Source: Lutibacter sp.
GTDB taxonomy: Bacteria; Bacteroidota; Bacteroidia; Flavobacteriales; Flavobacteriaceae
Direction: 5' to 3'
DNA: 57,157 bases
NCBI RefSeq assembly: GCF_030692605.1
Contig: NZ_JAUYUD010000112.1
Coordinates: 1-57,157, forward strand
Below, piece after piece: positions 26,660 to 35,818 of this stretch. A model generated the notes under the pieces. That model did no database searches and was not told where the DNA came from. It worked only from the letters and a program-made list of their open reading frames with translations. The stretch's first letter is position 1. Every line of letters begins with the position of its first letter. The position numbers and the translations under genes are program-made.

Positions 26660-29290
26660 TTAGGGAACGATTGGATTCCAGTTTAATTCTTTTTCATTTA
26701 ATTTGTTATCCATCATTTCAAAAACTTCTTCTACTAAATTGTCGTCTAGATATGGACCTAAAACATCCCAAAATGAATCAGAGCATAATGACCATCTTTC
26801 AGCATAATATGCAATTAAATTAAGAGTTAAAGGGATACCTGTATTAGCACTTAAAAAAAACCAAGGAACATAGCTAAAATCAACATTTTTCATAAATTCT
26901 AATGACCAAGGAAGACTTCTATTCCTAGCTAAAGACTCCTTATCCCATTTACCCCAATATTTTTTAATTAATTCAAGAGACCAAGGAATATTTTCATTTT
27001 CACTTAAAATTTTAAAATCTAAATTTTGTATGTATCGTTCAATTAATTCTAATGACCAAGGGAGGCTTTCATTTTTACTTAATAACTTCCAATCCCACTT
27101 TTTCAAGTATCTTTCAATTAATTCTTCTGACCAGGGAAGGCTTTTGTTTTTACTTAATTGAGCCCAATTCCAATTTTTTTTGAAAGCTTCTATAAAATCT
27201 AAACTCCAAGGAAGATTTTCATTACTACTCAAGAAATACCATAAATCTCTGTTTACATATTTCTTAATTAGTGTCTCAGAACAAGGAGAAACTATTGAAC
27301 CATTCCAGCTCCATTTATGTTTGTTTCTTTCTTTAAAATCTTTAGAATATGACGTAATTATAAATTTATTTAAAAAATACCAATCCCATTTATCACTAAA
27401 TTTTTCAATAAAAGATTCTGACCAAGGTAAACTCCTGTTATAAGATAAAACATCCCAAACCCATTTATCATTATATTTATCTATTAAATCTTCTGACCAA
27501 GGAAGATTACTATTTGTGCTAAGAGATTCCCAAACCCATTTATTTAAATATTTGTCAAAGAAAAATTTTGACCAGGGTAGATGACTATTTGAACTCAAAC
27601 ATCTCCAATCCCATTTATCTTCATATTTATCTATTAAATCTTCTGACCAAGGAAGATTCTTGTTATTACTTAAAAATTCCCAACCAATATATTTTCCATA
27701 TATTTCAATAACATCGAGTGACCAAGGAATATTCTTATTTTTTGTAAAATCATTCTTCCAATCCCATTTGTCTTTGTATCTATAAATTAATTCTTTTGTT
27801 ATTAATAAGTTTTCATTACCACTTAGCAAATCCCAAGAAAAATTATCCTTATACTTAGCAAGTAATTGTTCAGATAGAGGGTAATGCCTAGATATTAAAT
27901 CAATAAAAAGGGTTAGATTTTTTTGAAAGATTTCTTTTACTAGGTGTACTTCATTTTTGGTTGGAAGTTTTAGGAGCGTGTCTATAATAATTGGATTGTT
28001 AAATGTTTCTGCAAATTGTATTATTTCTGGGGCTATTTTAATATCATTTAAAGTTAGTTTATTTTTTAAATATAATCCTTCTAAAGATTTTACTCTGCTT
28101 AATGCTACATACGCCTGGCCACTTGCAAAAGTACCAGTGCCAAAATCTACCATTAATTTATCAAATGTTAATCCTTGACTTTTATGGATGGTAATTGCCC
28201 AAGCTAATTTTAAAGGATATTGTTTAAAAACACCCAAAATTTTCTGTTCAATTTTTCGTTGTCCTCTATTGTATGAATAACTAGTGTTTTCCCATTCTAC
28301 TTGTGCAATTAAATGAATTTCTCCATTTTCTAATTGTACATATATTTCATCCTCTGAAAGCTCGTGTATTTTAGCTATTGTGCCATTGTACCATCTTTCT
28401 TCTCTATCGTTTTTTATAAAAATAACCTGCGTTCCTTCTTTTAAGCATAAATATTCATCGGTAGGGAATTTTTTTTCTTCAAACTCATTATAAATTTCTG
28501 CTTGGAAGGTGTATTGCTTTGATACTAATTTCTTTAGTTGGTTGTCATTCACTATTTTAGCAGCATCATTACGAGTGGTAAGATTAATTACAAATTCATT
28601 ATCTAATGTTGTAGTGTCTTTACAGACTCTTTTGTTAATTTCTGATATTTCGGCATTTGTAATTGTTTTATTTCTAACTTTATCTAACAAATCAATAAAA
28701 GATTGATTTGATTGACGGTATACCGTTTTTAGTTCAATTGAAGGCAATTCAAATTCTTTAAATACCCACGCATTGAAAAAATATGCAGTGCCATAATGTT
28801 CCTCTATGATTGCTTTATCATCCTTGCCTACAACGATAGGTTCTAACTGAAACATATCACCAACAAAAATAACTTGTTTACCACCAAAGGGCAGGTTTGG
28901 ATTCCCACCATTTTTGCGCAATGAAGCATCAATACCATCTATTAAGTCAGCTCTTACCATTGATACTTCATCAATTATAAGTGTGTCGGCTTCTAAAATT
29001 AATTGCCCTTTATCTGAATTTATCGGAAAAGTTATTATTTCATTATCATTAGGAAGTAAAGGTCTTATTGGAAAATTAAAAAGGGAATGTATTGTTACAC
29101 CACCTACATTTACAGCAGCAATACCTGTTGGAGCAACTACCATAAAATTTTTAGCAATATTTTTTACAATGTATTTTAAAAAAGTAGACTTACCAGTACC
29201 GGCTTTTCCTGTTAAGAAAAATGATTGATTTGTGTGTTCAATGAGTTCGAGTGCTTTTAAAAACTCTTTATTTTTAAGATCCATTTCCAT
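26660..29290 (-). CDS. Pif1/RecD-type helicase with C-terminal 25-residue W-repeat array
   Basis: An 876-residue protein. Residues 1-430 are a superfamily 1B helicase: Walker A LTGKAGTGKST (about 22-32), TGIAAVNVGGVTIHSLF, Walker B TLIIDEVSMV, GDMFQLEPI, and motif VI region ITIHKSQGLTFDKL...YVALSRVKSLEGLYL. From about residue 465 to 850 come some 14-15 repeats of about 25 residues with consensus LPWSexLIdkYxdKWdWxxL (four or so further residues complete the unit). No transmembrane part. It starts 36 nt after the pAgo stop. The repeats probably form a solenoid for protein or nucleic-acid binding (inference). Confidence 0.85.
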   Translation of the reverse strand: MEMDLKNKEFLKALELIEHTNQSFFLTGKAGTGKSTFLKYIVKNIAKNFMVVAPTGIAAVNVGGVTIHSLFNFPIRPLLPNDNEIITFPINSDKGQLILEADTLIIDEVSMVRADLIDGIDASLRKNGGNPNLPFGGKQVIFVGDMFQLEPIVVGKDDKAIIEEHYGTAYFFNAWVFKEFELPSIELKTVYRQSNQSFIDLLDKVRNKTITNAEISEINKRVCKDTTTLDNEFVINLTTRNDAAKIVNDNQLKKLVSKQYTFQAEIYNEFEEKKFPTDEYLCLKEGTQVIFIKNDREERWYNGTIAKIHELSEDEIYVQLENGEIHLIAQVEWENTSYSYNRGQRKIEQKILGVFKQYPLKLAWAITIHKSQGLTFDKLMVDFGTGTFASGQAYVALSRVKSLEGLYLKNKLTLNDIKIAPEIIQFAETFNNPIIIDTLLKLPTKNEVHLVKEIFQKNLTLFIDLISRHYPLSEQLLAKYKDNFSWDLLSGNENLLITKELIYRYKDKWDWKNDFTKNKNIPWSLDVIEIYGKYIGWEFLSNNKNLPWSEDLIDKYEDKWDWRCLSSNSHLPWSKFFFDKYLNKWVWESLSTNSNLPWSEDLIDKYNDKWVWDVLSYNRSLPWSESFIEKFSDKWDWYFLNKFIITSYSKDFKERNKHKWSWNGSIVSPCSETLIKKYVNRDLWYFLSSNENLPWSLDFIEAFKKNWNWAQLSKNKSLPWSEELIERYLKKWDWKLLSKNESLPWSLELIERYIQNLDFKILSENENIPWSLELIKKYWGKWDKESLARNRSLPWSLEFMKNVDFSYVPWFFLSANTGIPLTLNLIAYYAERWSLCSDSFWDVLGPYLDDNLVEEVFEMMDNKLNEKELNWNPIVP

Positions 29291-29326
29291 AGCTTTATTG
29301 GTATAACTTGTTTTTAATAAAGATTA

Positions 29327-31396
29327 TTACAAAAACCATAATTTATTATTTGAAGTATCATTTGGAGTCGCATTAAAACGAGGTGCTATTTGTGCCAACA
29401 TTTCGGGATATTTTATAGTTACCGGAACATTTTGTTGTCGCATTGATTTCCAATACAAACGGCTAAATTGATAGACTTGCGTTAATAGTTTTAAAATAAC
29501 TTCATTATCTTCTAAAGCATTTTTATCAGGGCTACTGATATTTATTTTGATAGGAAAGTGGTAGCCTTCAGATGCTGGGTATTTGTTATTTGAATCATAT
29601 CTTGCATTGTTGAATAATAGATATTTGTTATATCCTATGCGAATGTAAGTACCACTTTTTGGCATTAAATTACCGTCCCAATTTAAATCGTAGGCAAATA
29701 TATCTTCACTGTCGGTTTTATTGATATTTAAAATATACAGAGGAACATTAAGGTTTAAAGCGTTCATTCCCTGTATAATTGGCTGTAATTCTTCATAGCG
29801 CATTTCTTTATAGAAATGTATCACTACTTTATCAGCTTCGGCAACTGAGGTAAAATTGCGAATAGCGTTGCAAATACTCCCAGCTAATAGTTTAGATTCA
29901 TTGTTTGTAAAGTACTCAAAACGGCTAAATAGTCCATTGTTTTGAAAGCTAAAAGCACTTGCTATATAGCGTCTGTTTTCATCTCTATTTGTAAATGCAC
30001 CTACACCAATTACTAATTCTTTTTGGCTTGTTACTGCTAATTTCCAAGGTACACCACCTAATTTAGCGTGTAATGCTAATGAGATGTTATTTAAGTGCCA
30101 TTGGTACTTGTTTATATTTTTATGTAGGTCGTTGTGGTCTATTACTTGTGATACAATGTTTTCATTTAGTAATAATTCTTTTACACGATAGTAGATTATT
30201 TTTTCTTCGGGATCTTGTGTGTATTTACTTACGGGACTTATAAAAAAAGCGGCGTATTGTACATTATCATCAAATGTTAAGGTTCCTAATTTTTCTTCAA
30301 TTTCAGGAATTGGATTGGATAGATTTTTATATTCTATAAAATGATGACTTGCTACTTCTATTTTTAAATTTAAAAAATTTTCAATGCCTATAAAATTACT
30401 CCCTGTTCCATTTTTTAAATGATTGTATAATAGTTTAATAGTTGCTTGGTGTGATTGGTGATGTATAAAGAAAATTTTAATGTTAGGGTTAGGAGGGCGG
30501 CGATAAGGTTTGAAATTTGGTAAATCAAATTTGGGAACTTTACCTGTGTTTTTATTGCCATATTCTAACGTGCCTAACTCTTGTTTTATGTGGTTGATTC
30601 TGTTTAGTGGAACATCTATAAATTCATCATCATAGATAGGTATTATTTGTTTAAACTCTGAGGTAATCAATTCTCGGTTTTTAAAAGCATTTAAAATTGT
30701 GAGGTATCTTTTATAACGGTTTTCGCGAGAAGGTGCTTCTAAAGGAATATTTAATGCACGTGCTAAGTTTAAATTGAAAATTGGGTATGCTTCATTAAAA
30801 TTGATACTATTGTAAAAATCTTCTTTTTCAGGGGTATCTATTTTTATTTGATAGTTGTATATTTTAGTACCAATAATTGTTTTTTTAATAAGGGTGGTAT
30901 CTTCAATTTCAGCTACTGACTTTTTTAATATTTTAGATGTACCATCGTAGGAAACTACTAATTCAGGATACTCAGTAACTTGTGCGAATTGAATTTTTAG
31001 TGAAAATTTATAGTGTAATTGGTAATGAGGATTGTTATTGTTTTTACCGGGTATCCAAACTTGTGTATCACCAACAAAGTTTTTATCTGTTACATATCCT
31101 TTGTTTAAAAAGTGCCGTTTTACCTTATTTTTTAAATATTGCTTGTAAATAGACAATTCTTGGCCGAACATTGCTATTTGAATAGGAATGCCATTTGTTG
31201 AAGGTGTATCAAATGTTGTATATATGTATTCGGTTTCCTTTGGGTTTACCTTTGGAAATGCTTTTAAAATATTTTCACTTAATTTTGAACTGTGTATTCG
31301 ATGGCTTCCTTCAATATCATTTAGTGTAAAATAAAACGTAGGTTTATTTTCTGGCCAATCAAAGGATAGGATGTTGCATTTTAAGTGTTCTTTCAT
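29327..31396 (-). CDS. Prokaryotic Argonaute (long form, PIWI apparently inactive)
   Basis: A 689-residue protein. A MID-like domain begins near residue 304 (IKIFFIHHQSHQATIKLLYN). The PIWI domain is marked by HAKLGGVPWKLAV (about 444-456), the fold-defining pAgo motif. The length leaves room for N and PAZ-like domains. The catalytic positions look substituted: ELVIGVGAF where active pAgos have an Asp after VIGx, FYKEMR where HRDGR-type Asp is expected, and YPEML near the C-terminus in place of the final Asp/His. It therefore probably binds guide and target without slicing. It lies in an operon with a GIY-YIG nuclease and Mod/Res/DndD/HerA genes. Confidence 0.85.
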   Translation of the reverse strand: MKEHLKCNILSFDWPENKPTFYFTLNDIEGSHRIHSSKLSENILKAFPKVNPKETEYIYTTFDTPSTNGIPIQIAMFGQELSIYKQYLKNKVKRHFLNKGYVTDKNFVGDTQVWIPGKNNNNPHYQLHYKFSLKIQFAQVTEYPELVVSYDGTSKILKKSVAEIEDTTLIKKTIIGTKIYNYQIKIDTPEKEDFYNSINFNEAYPIFNLNLARALNIPLEAPSRENRYKRYLTILNAFKNRELITSEFKQIIPIYDDEFIDVPLNRINHIKQELGTLEYGNKNTGKVPKFDLPNFKPYRRPPNPNIKIFFIHHQSHQATIKLLYNHLKNGTGSNFIGIENFLNLKIEVASHHFIEYKNLSNPIPEIEEKLGTLTFDDNVQYAAFFISPVSKYTQDPEEKIIYYRVKELLLNENIVSQVIDHNDLHKNINKYQWHLNNISLALHAKLGGVPWKLAVTSQKELVIGVGAFTNRDENRRYIASAFSFQNNGLFSRFEYFTNNESKLLAGSICNAIRNFTSVAEADKVVIHFYKEMRYEELQPIIQGMNALNLNVPLYILNINKTDSEDIFAYDLNWDGNLMPKSGTYIRIGYNKYLLFNNARYDSNNKYPASEGYHFPIKINISSPDKNALEDNEVILKLLTQVYQFSRLYWKSMRQQNVPVTIKYPEMLAQIAPRFNATPNDTSNNKLWFL

Positions 31397-31485
31397 AGGT
31401 TTTAAAATCTTTTTCTTTTAATTTTTGTTTCACTTAGTAGTTTCGAGTTTTATTTAATGAGCTGTTTTAAAAATTTCAAGATATT

Positions 31486-31950
31486 TTAGGTTTGAATTTT
31501 ACTATATTTCGATGCATTTGTTTTATCATTAAATTTAGGGTATCTCCCGAATTTTTCAATATATGCAGCCCAACAGTCGTATTCGCATTTTGCTACTTCT
31601 CCCATAATTCTTAAATCATTTGGGGAAGGAATTTTATTATTACATTCAAAAGAGTGTATTGCAACATAGATATTATTTTTTATAATTTCATAGTTTTCAT
31701 ACTCATATAAGAATCTGTCAGCACCACCGTGATTGGTTCTCTTCTTTTTAATTGTTGTATCAAATTGATTTAAACGACTTTTTAAACCTCCTTTAGAATT
31801 TGTCATTCCAATATATTCTAAATCTTGAATGAAATTAAACTCATTCAGTAATTTATCAGAAACGGCAATACAATATATACCTATATAACGTATACCTTCA
31901 AGCTCATTCCTGTTTTCCCATTTTATCCAATTTGTAAATTTGTTTTCCAT
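31486..31950 (-). CDS. GIY-YIG nuclease
   Basis: A 154-residue single-domain protein with the two motifs: GIRYIGIYCIA (GIY, about residues 19-29), then DLEYIGMTN (YIG, about 43-51), the arginine in GLKSRLNQF and a glutamate-bearing helix (GEVAKCEYDCWAAYIEKFGR). It would be a small Mg-dependent endonuclease. It sits between the HerA-like ATPase and the inactive-looking pAgo. The simplest idea is that it supplies the cutting activity the Argonaute lacks (inference). Confidence 0.8.
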   Translation of the reverse strand: MENKFTNWIKWENRNELEGIRYIGIYCIAVSDKLLNEFNFIQDLEYIGMTNSKGGLKSRLNQFDTTIKKKRTNHGGADRFLYEYENYEIIKNNIYVAIHSFECNNKIPSPNDLRIMGEVAKCEYDCWAAYIEKFGRYPKFNDKTNASKYSKIQT

Positions 31951-31987
31951 AGTAAATTATTAGCAAAGAGTTTTATTGAAATATATA

Positions 31988-33577
31988 TTAAATTAAATGC
32001 CTAACTTTTATTATTTTGTATTTCTTACCTATTCCTAAAGCCATTGCAGTTGGGTTTTTCATTAATAGCTCTCCCTTTTGTAAATTGGATATAGCTTCTT
32101 TTATATCTTGAAATTCTCTGCCACTTACACCAAATAAATCCTTAATGACGCTGTCATTTATTGATTGCTGCTTCATTATTAAAGGATATTGTGCATTTGC
32201 ATAAAAGTCGAAATAGTCACTTTTATAACTATCCATATTTTGTGTGGCTAAAATAATACTCAACCCTTTATTTCTTCCTGTAGCAATTAAATCACGTAAT
32301 GGTTTATTGTCAAAACCTAACATATAATGTGCTTCATCAATTATTGTGAAATGACGTAATTCAACGCATTCATCATCTACCACTTGTTTGGGAAGCGTTT
32401 CATAAATTGAATTTAACTTTGAAACTATAAAGTATACTATTGCTTTGGCAATAGGGCCATCTTTTGGGAAGCCATCCATTTTTACAATGTAACTGTCTCT
32501 AATTAAATCTATTCTATCTTCATTTGAGAAAAGGTTTGTTCTTATTAATTGTTTTAATACGGATTTTATACTGTCATCTTTATCTCGATCTTTTTCTGGT
32601 TGTGCTTTGGTATATTCTTTTAAAATTAAGTCAAAGGTTATGGCATTATTATGGGTTACTTTATAACTATTTATAATGGCTTCCGATAAACGATTGCTCA
32701 TATTAGCACTAATGCGTGCATTGTCGATTGCACACAAAGCATTTGCTAATTCAGTCGAGTATAAGTTTATTTCATTTTGGGCTTTACCTATAAAATTTTT
32801 AAATGGATTGAAAGGCAACGGAGCAGATATAGGGTCTAAAATAACACTGCTATCTGTTTCAAAGTAAGCTAACCAATGATTGTTGGCAGGATCTGAAAAC
32901 TCGCCTTTATAATCAAATAATAAAAAGTTAACGGGGTAATTACTATCTACGGATAATGAGCGTATTTCATTCAATAATACAGCCAATAAGTTTGATTTTC
33001 CTGAGCCAGTAGTTCCTGCTATTAAAATTTGTGTATTTGGAATTTCTTTACCGTTTAAATTTAATAAAGCAGGTATATCATCTTCATAACTACCAATGTT
33101 TAAGTTTAGAAATGGTATGTTTCCACTGTTTTTATTGTTACCCGTACTTGCTGTATTTAATAACCAATCTTCAATGACGCCTTCTTGCATTAATAATTTT
33201 TGTCCTCTAAAAATCTCGGCATTTACAACTTTGCTTTTATCTCTGTTATTTTCCCAATCGATGCTAACATTTTGATACCTCAATTTAATTAGTGCAAAAA
33301 ATATTGGGCTTAAATTGTGCAAGGTGAAAAGAGTTTCAAATATTCTATTACTGCCTAAGGTAATATGATCAATTTCATTAATTGTTCTCTTTGATTCAGT
33401 TGATAAACCGGCCAATAGACACATTCTCATTATTTTATTGTTACTTAAACCGATATTTGGTTTATTGTCTGAATAAAATTTTGAATTTACTCTATTTTCA
33501 ACAAGGCTTTTTAAATCGGCAATTGCTTCATTAAGGCCATCCGCTTGTCTAATATTTTGTATGTTAATTGTACTCAT
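31988..33577 (-). CDS. HerA/FtsK-like ATPase with DndE-like N-terminus
   Basis: A 529-residue protein. Residues 1-100 are small, helical and DndE-like (NKIMRMCLLAGLSTESKRTI, call tentative). Then comes a HerA-type motor with Walker A AGTTGSGKSN (about 187-196), FLLFDYKGEF, Walker B FTIIDEAHYM (about 405-414) and the arginine-finger-type region GRNKGLSIILATQNMDS. HerA motors form hexameric DNA translocases. It follows the DndD-like gene by 9 nt. No DndA/B/C sulfur-modification genes are present, so a role in phosphorothioation is not implied. Confidence 0.8.
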   Translation of the reverse strand: MSTINIQNIRQADGLNEAIADLKSLVENRVNSKFYSDNKPNIGLSNNKIMRMCLLAGLSTESKRTINEIDHITLGSNRIFETLFTLHNLSPIFFALIKLRYQNVSIDWENNRDKSKVVNAEIFRGQKLLMQEGVIEDWLLNTASTGNNKNSGNIPFLNLNIGSYEDDIPALLNLNGKEIPNTQILIAGTTGSGKSNLLAVLLNEIRSLSVDSNYPVNFLLFDYKGEFSDPANNHWLAYFETDSSVILDPISAPLPFNPFKNFIGKAQNEINLYSTELANALCAIDNARISANMSNRLSEAIINSYKVTHNNAITFDLILKEYTKAQPEKDRDKDDSIKSVLKQLIRTNLFSNEDRIDLIRDSYIVKMDGFPKDGPIAKAIVYFIVSKLNSIYETLPKQVVDDECVELRHFTIIDEAHYMLGFDNKPLRDLIATGRNKGLSIILATQNMDSYKSDYFDFYANAQYPLIMKQQSINDSVIKDLFGVSGREFQDIKEAISNLQKGELLMKNPTAMALGIGKKYKIIKVRHLI

Positions 33578-33586
33578 AGCGTTTAT

Positions 33587-35587
33587 TTAATCAGTAATTG
33601 TAATACCAAAATAACCAGGAATAATTTTGGTAGATTGATTCTCTATGTCACGATGTAACGTGTATGTTTTAGATATAAAGGGCGCTATATTTTCAAACTC
33701 ATTACCTTTTCTAATTTCACTATCGGAACTTAATAAAATGGTTTGATGTGATAATTGAGGGAAGTAATGCTCTAAAACTGCAGCTCTGCTTTCTTCGCTT
33801 AAAACCCCCATTACAGTATCTATCATTACAGGAGGGTCATAATCACCAAATTCGTGTAAGGACTTTAACAATACTTGAATCACAATTTGTTTTGAGGCAG
33901 TATTTAAATGATTCAAATATATTTCATTGCCAGATTTGTGAAATATTTTGAACGTTAAATTTGATAAATTTTCAGATAATTCAACTCTGTCAATTACATC
34001 TTTATATGCAGCAAGAATAATGTTTAAATCCTGCTTCATTTTCAATTCAATTTGTTGTTTTTTTACAATTAACAATTGATTTGCTACATCTTCAAAAAAC
34101 GCTTTTAATTTACCAAGCGTATCATATTTTGGGTCGGGTTCTTGACTAATTTGAATATCGAATTGATGTATTCTTTTATCAATTTTTAAAATTTCAGCGT
34201 CTACTTCTTTAATCTGAGCTTCATATTTTTTGATATTGGCTTCATTCTCTTCATAAGCCTTCAGTATAGAATAATCTTTGCCAGAAACTTGCGCTTTCAT
34301 TTGTTCTATAAAAGTTTGTTGCGCTGGGATTTGTTGAATTGCCGTAGCCAATTCAACTTTTTGTTGTTCTAACATTGGAAAAGCATTTATGCTTTTAAGC
34401 GTTAATAAGCTTTCCAATGCCTTTACGTCTGAATGCTCCAAAAAAGCATACACATCATCATTGTTTGCGTTTTTTGAGGTGTTGACAACATAGTCAACTA
34501 TATTATCAATATTTAAGGAATTTAGAATTAAGTGATTTTCTTCCAAATATTTAGCTATTGATTTACTTATAGATTCAATTTGTTCAACCGATAAATTTAT
34601 GTTGTTATTTTGAAGCACTTCTTCTTTAATCTTTGAAATTAATTGTATTTCAGATTTTAAGGCTTCTTGTACTTTAGGAATACAAACGTTTATTTCAATA
34701 TCTTTTAAGAAGGCAGTTAATTCATCACGAAACTCTTCTTCTTTTTTTAGGGTATATAGAATTTGATTATTAGCTTGTTCAATTTTGTTTTTAATCGTAG
34801 TTTCTTCATTTAAACCGCTTTTTAAATTATCACATAATTCTTTATTTTGAACTGAATAATTAAGTACATTTCCTAAATTTACTTTTAGATTTGAGAGTAT
34901 TCCTTTTTGTTCATTTTTTTTATCTACCAGTTCTAAATATTCTTTCTTTTCATTTTCTACTTCCAGGCGTTGGGCTGTTTTTGTTTGATATAGGCTTTCT
35001 GCTGCATTTGCCAATTGCATATACTTATTGAAACCCATAACATTTTCAATATTTTCTTTAATAACTCTATTCAACTGGTCTTCTTTTAAAAGATTTCCAG
35101 CTTCCATTGCATCGAATAAAAAATACCTGCTTAATTCTTGTGGTAAATTTGCTTTAATAATCTTATTCACTTGTGCTTCTTGTTCAACTCTTTGTGCTGC
35201 CGGAGTTGCTGTGCCATAATTAAATATTGCCCCATTCATATTAAGTTTAACTGCTTCAACAGGCAAGCCGGCAGGGTTTAGCATATATACCCGGGTTAAA
35301 ATATAATCCTGTTCTTGATTTAATACTTTGCCTGAGAAATGCAATTCTAATTCAATTTTAGCTTCAACTCTACCAACAGCCCCTGCATTTAGTAATTCCC
35401 TAAAGGTTTTTGCAGAATTGATATTTAAACCATACAAGGCACCATAAATTGCTTCAAAAAATGTTGTTTTACCACCACCATTAACACCACCAATTAAGAT
35501 AATTGGTTTATCATTTTCAACATTAATATCTAAATCTAAGTCTAAATAAGTTTTAAAATTTTTGGCTTTTATCCTTTTAATTAACAT
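33587..35587 (-). CDS. DndD-like SMC/Rad50-type ATPase
   Basis: A 666-residue protein with N-terminal Walker A IGGVNGGGKTTFFEAIYGAL (about 32-51), a long coiled-coil centre broken by a hinge-like region, and a C-terminal Walker B PPVMIDTVMGVLSEESR, matching the DndD arrangement (PxxIDTPLGRLD). The start MLIKRIKAKNFKTYLDLDLD is typical of SMC-like ATPases. DndD normally belongs to phosphorothioation operons; here it stands with type III Mod/Res and pAgo. It probably senses DNA structure and gates nuclease activity (inference). The preceding small gene ends 2 nt upstream. Confidence 0.85.
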   Translation of the reverse strand: MLIKRIKAKNFKTYLDLDLDINVENDKPIILIGGVNGGGKTTFFEAIYGALYGLNINSAKTFRELLNAGAVGRVEAKIELELHFSGKVLNQEQDYILTRVYMLNPAGLPVEAVKLNMNGAIFNYGTATPAAQRVEQEAQVNKIIKANLPQELSRYFLFDAMEAGNLLKEDQLNRVIKENIENVMGFNKYMQLANAAESLYQTKTAQRLEVENEKKEYLELVDKKNEQKGILSNLKVNLGNVLNYSVQNKELCDNLKSGLNEETTIKNKIEQANNQILYTLKKEEEFRDELTAFLKDIEINVCIPKVQEALKSEIQLISKIKEEVLQNNNINLSVEQIESISKSIAKYLEENHLILNSLNIDNIVDYVVNTSKNANNDDVYAFLEHSDVKALESLLTLKSINAFPMLEQQKVELATAIQQIPAQQTFIEQMKAQVSGKDYSILKAYEENEANIKKYEAQIKEVDAEILKIDKRIHQFDIQISQEPDPKYDTLGKLKAFFEDVANQLLIVKKQQIELKMKQDLNIILAAYKDVIDRVELSENLSNLTFKIFHKSGNEIYLNHLNTASKQIVIQVLLKSLHEFGDYDPPVMIDTVMGVLSEESRAAVLEHYFPQLSHQTILLSSDSEIRKGNEFENIAPFISKTYTLHRDIENQSTKIIPGYFGITITD

Positions 35588-35589
35588 AG

Positions 35590-35808
35590 CTATTTAATTT
35601 TTTGAAGTGCCTTATCAATAATTTTTATTACAGTTTTATCATCAATGTCCTCATTGCTAATTTTTTTCTCGTGAAATTCTTTCATCAACGAATCCTTTAC
35701 CCAATCAAAATCTAATTGATGTTTTTCACAAAGTTTTTCAATTAATGCTATGTCATCTTTGCGAATGCCATAATGAAGAAATGTAGTATCTAAGCCTTTG
35801 TTTTTCAT
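35590..35808 (-). CDS. Small protein associated with the modification operon
   Basis: The start at 35808 gives MKNKGLDTTFLHYGIRKDDI, 72 residues, 10 nt after the Res stop. An ATG 7 codons earlier (35829) overlaps Res by 11 nt and is also possible. It is all-helical and charged (ALIEKLCEKHQLDFDWVKDS, ending KIIDKALQKIK). Its fixed place between Res and DndD suggests a structural subunit. I recall similar small proteins labelled as DNA modification system-associated, without a known function. Confidence 0.65.
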   Translation of the reverse strand: MKNKGLDTTFLHYGIRKDDIALIEKLCEKHQLDFDWVKDSLMKEFHEKKISNEDIDDKTVIKIIDKALQKIK

Positions 35809-35818
35809 AATATAATTT

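Noticed and set aside
31988-35587. A DNA phosphorothioation (Dnd) operon
   Set aside because: No dndA, dndB or dndC gene is present; only the ATPase-type components are seen.
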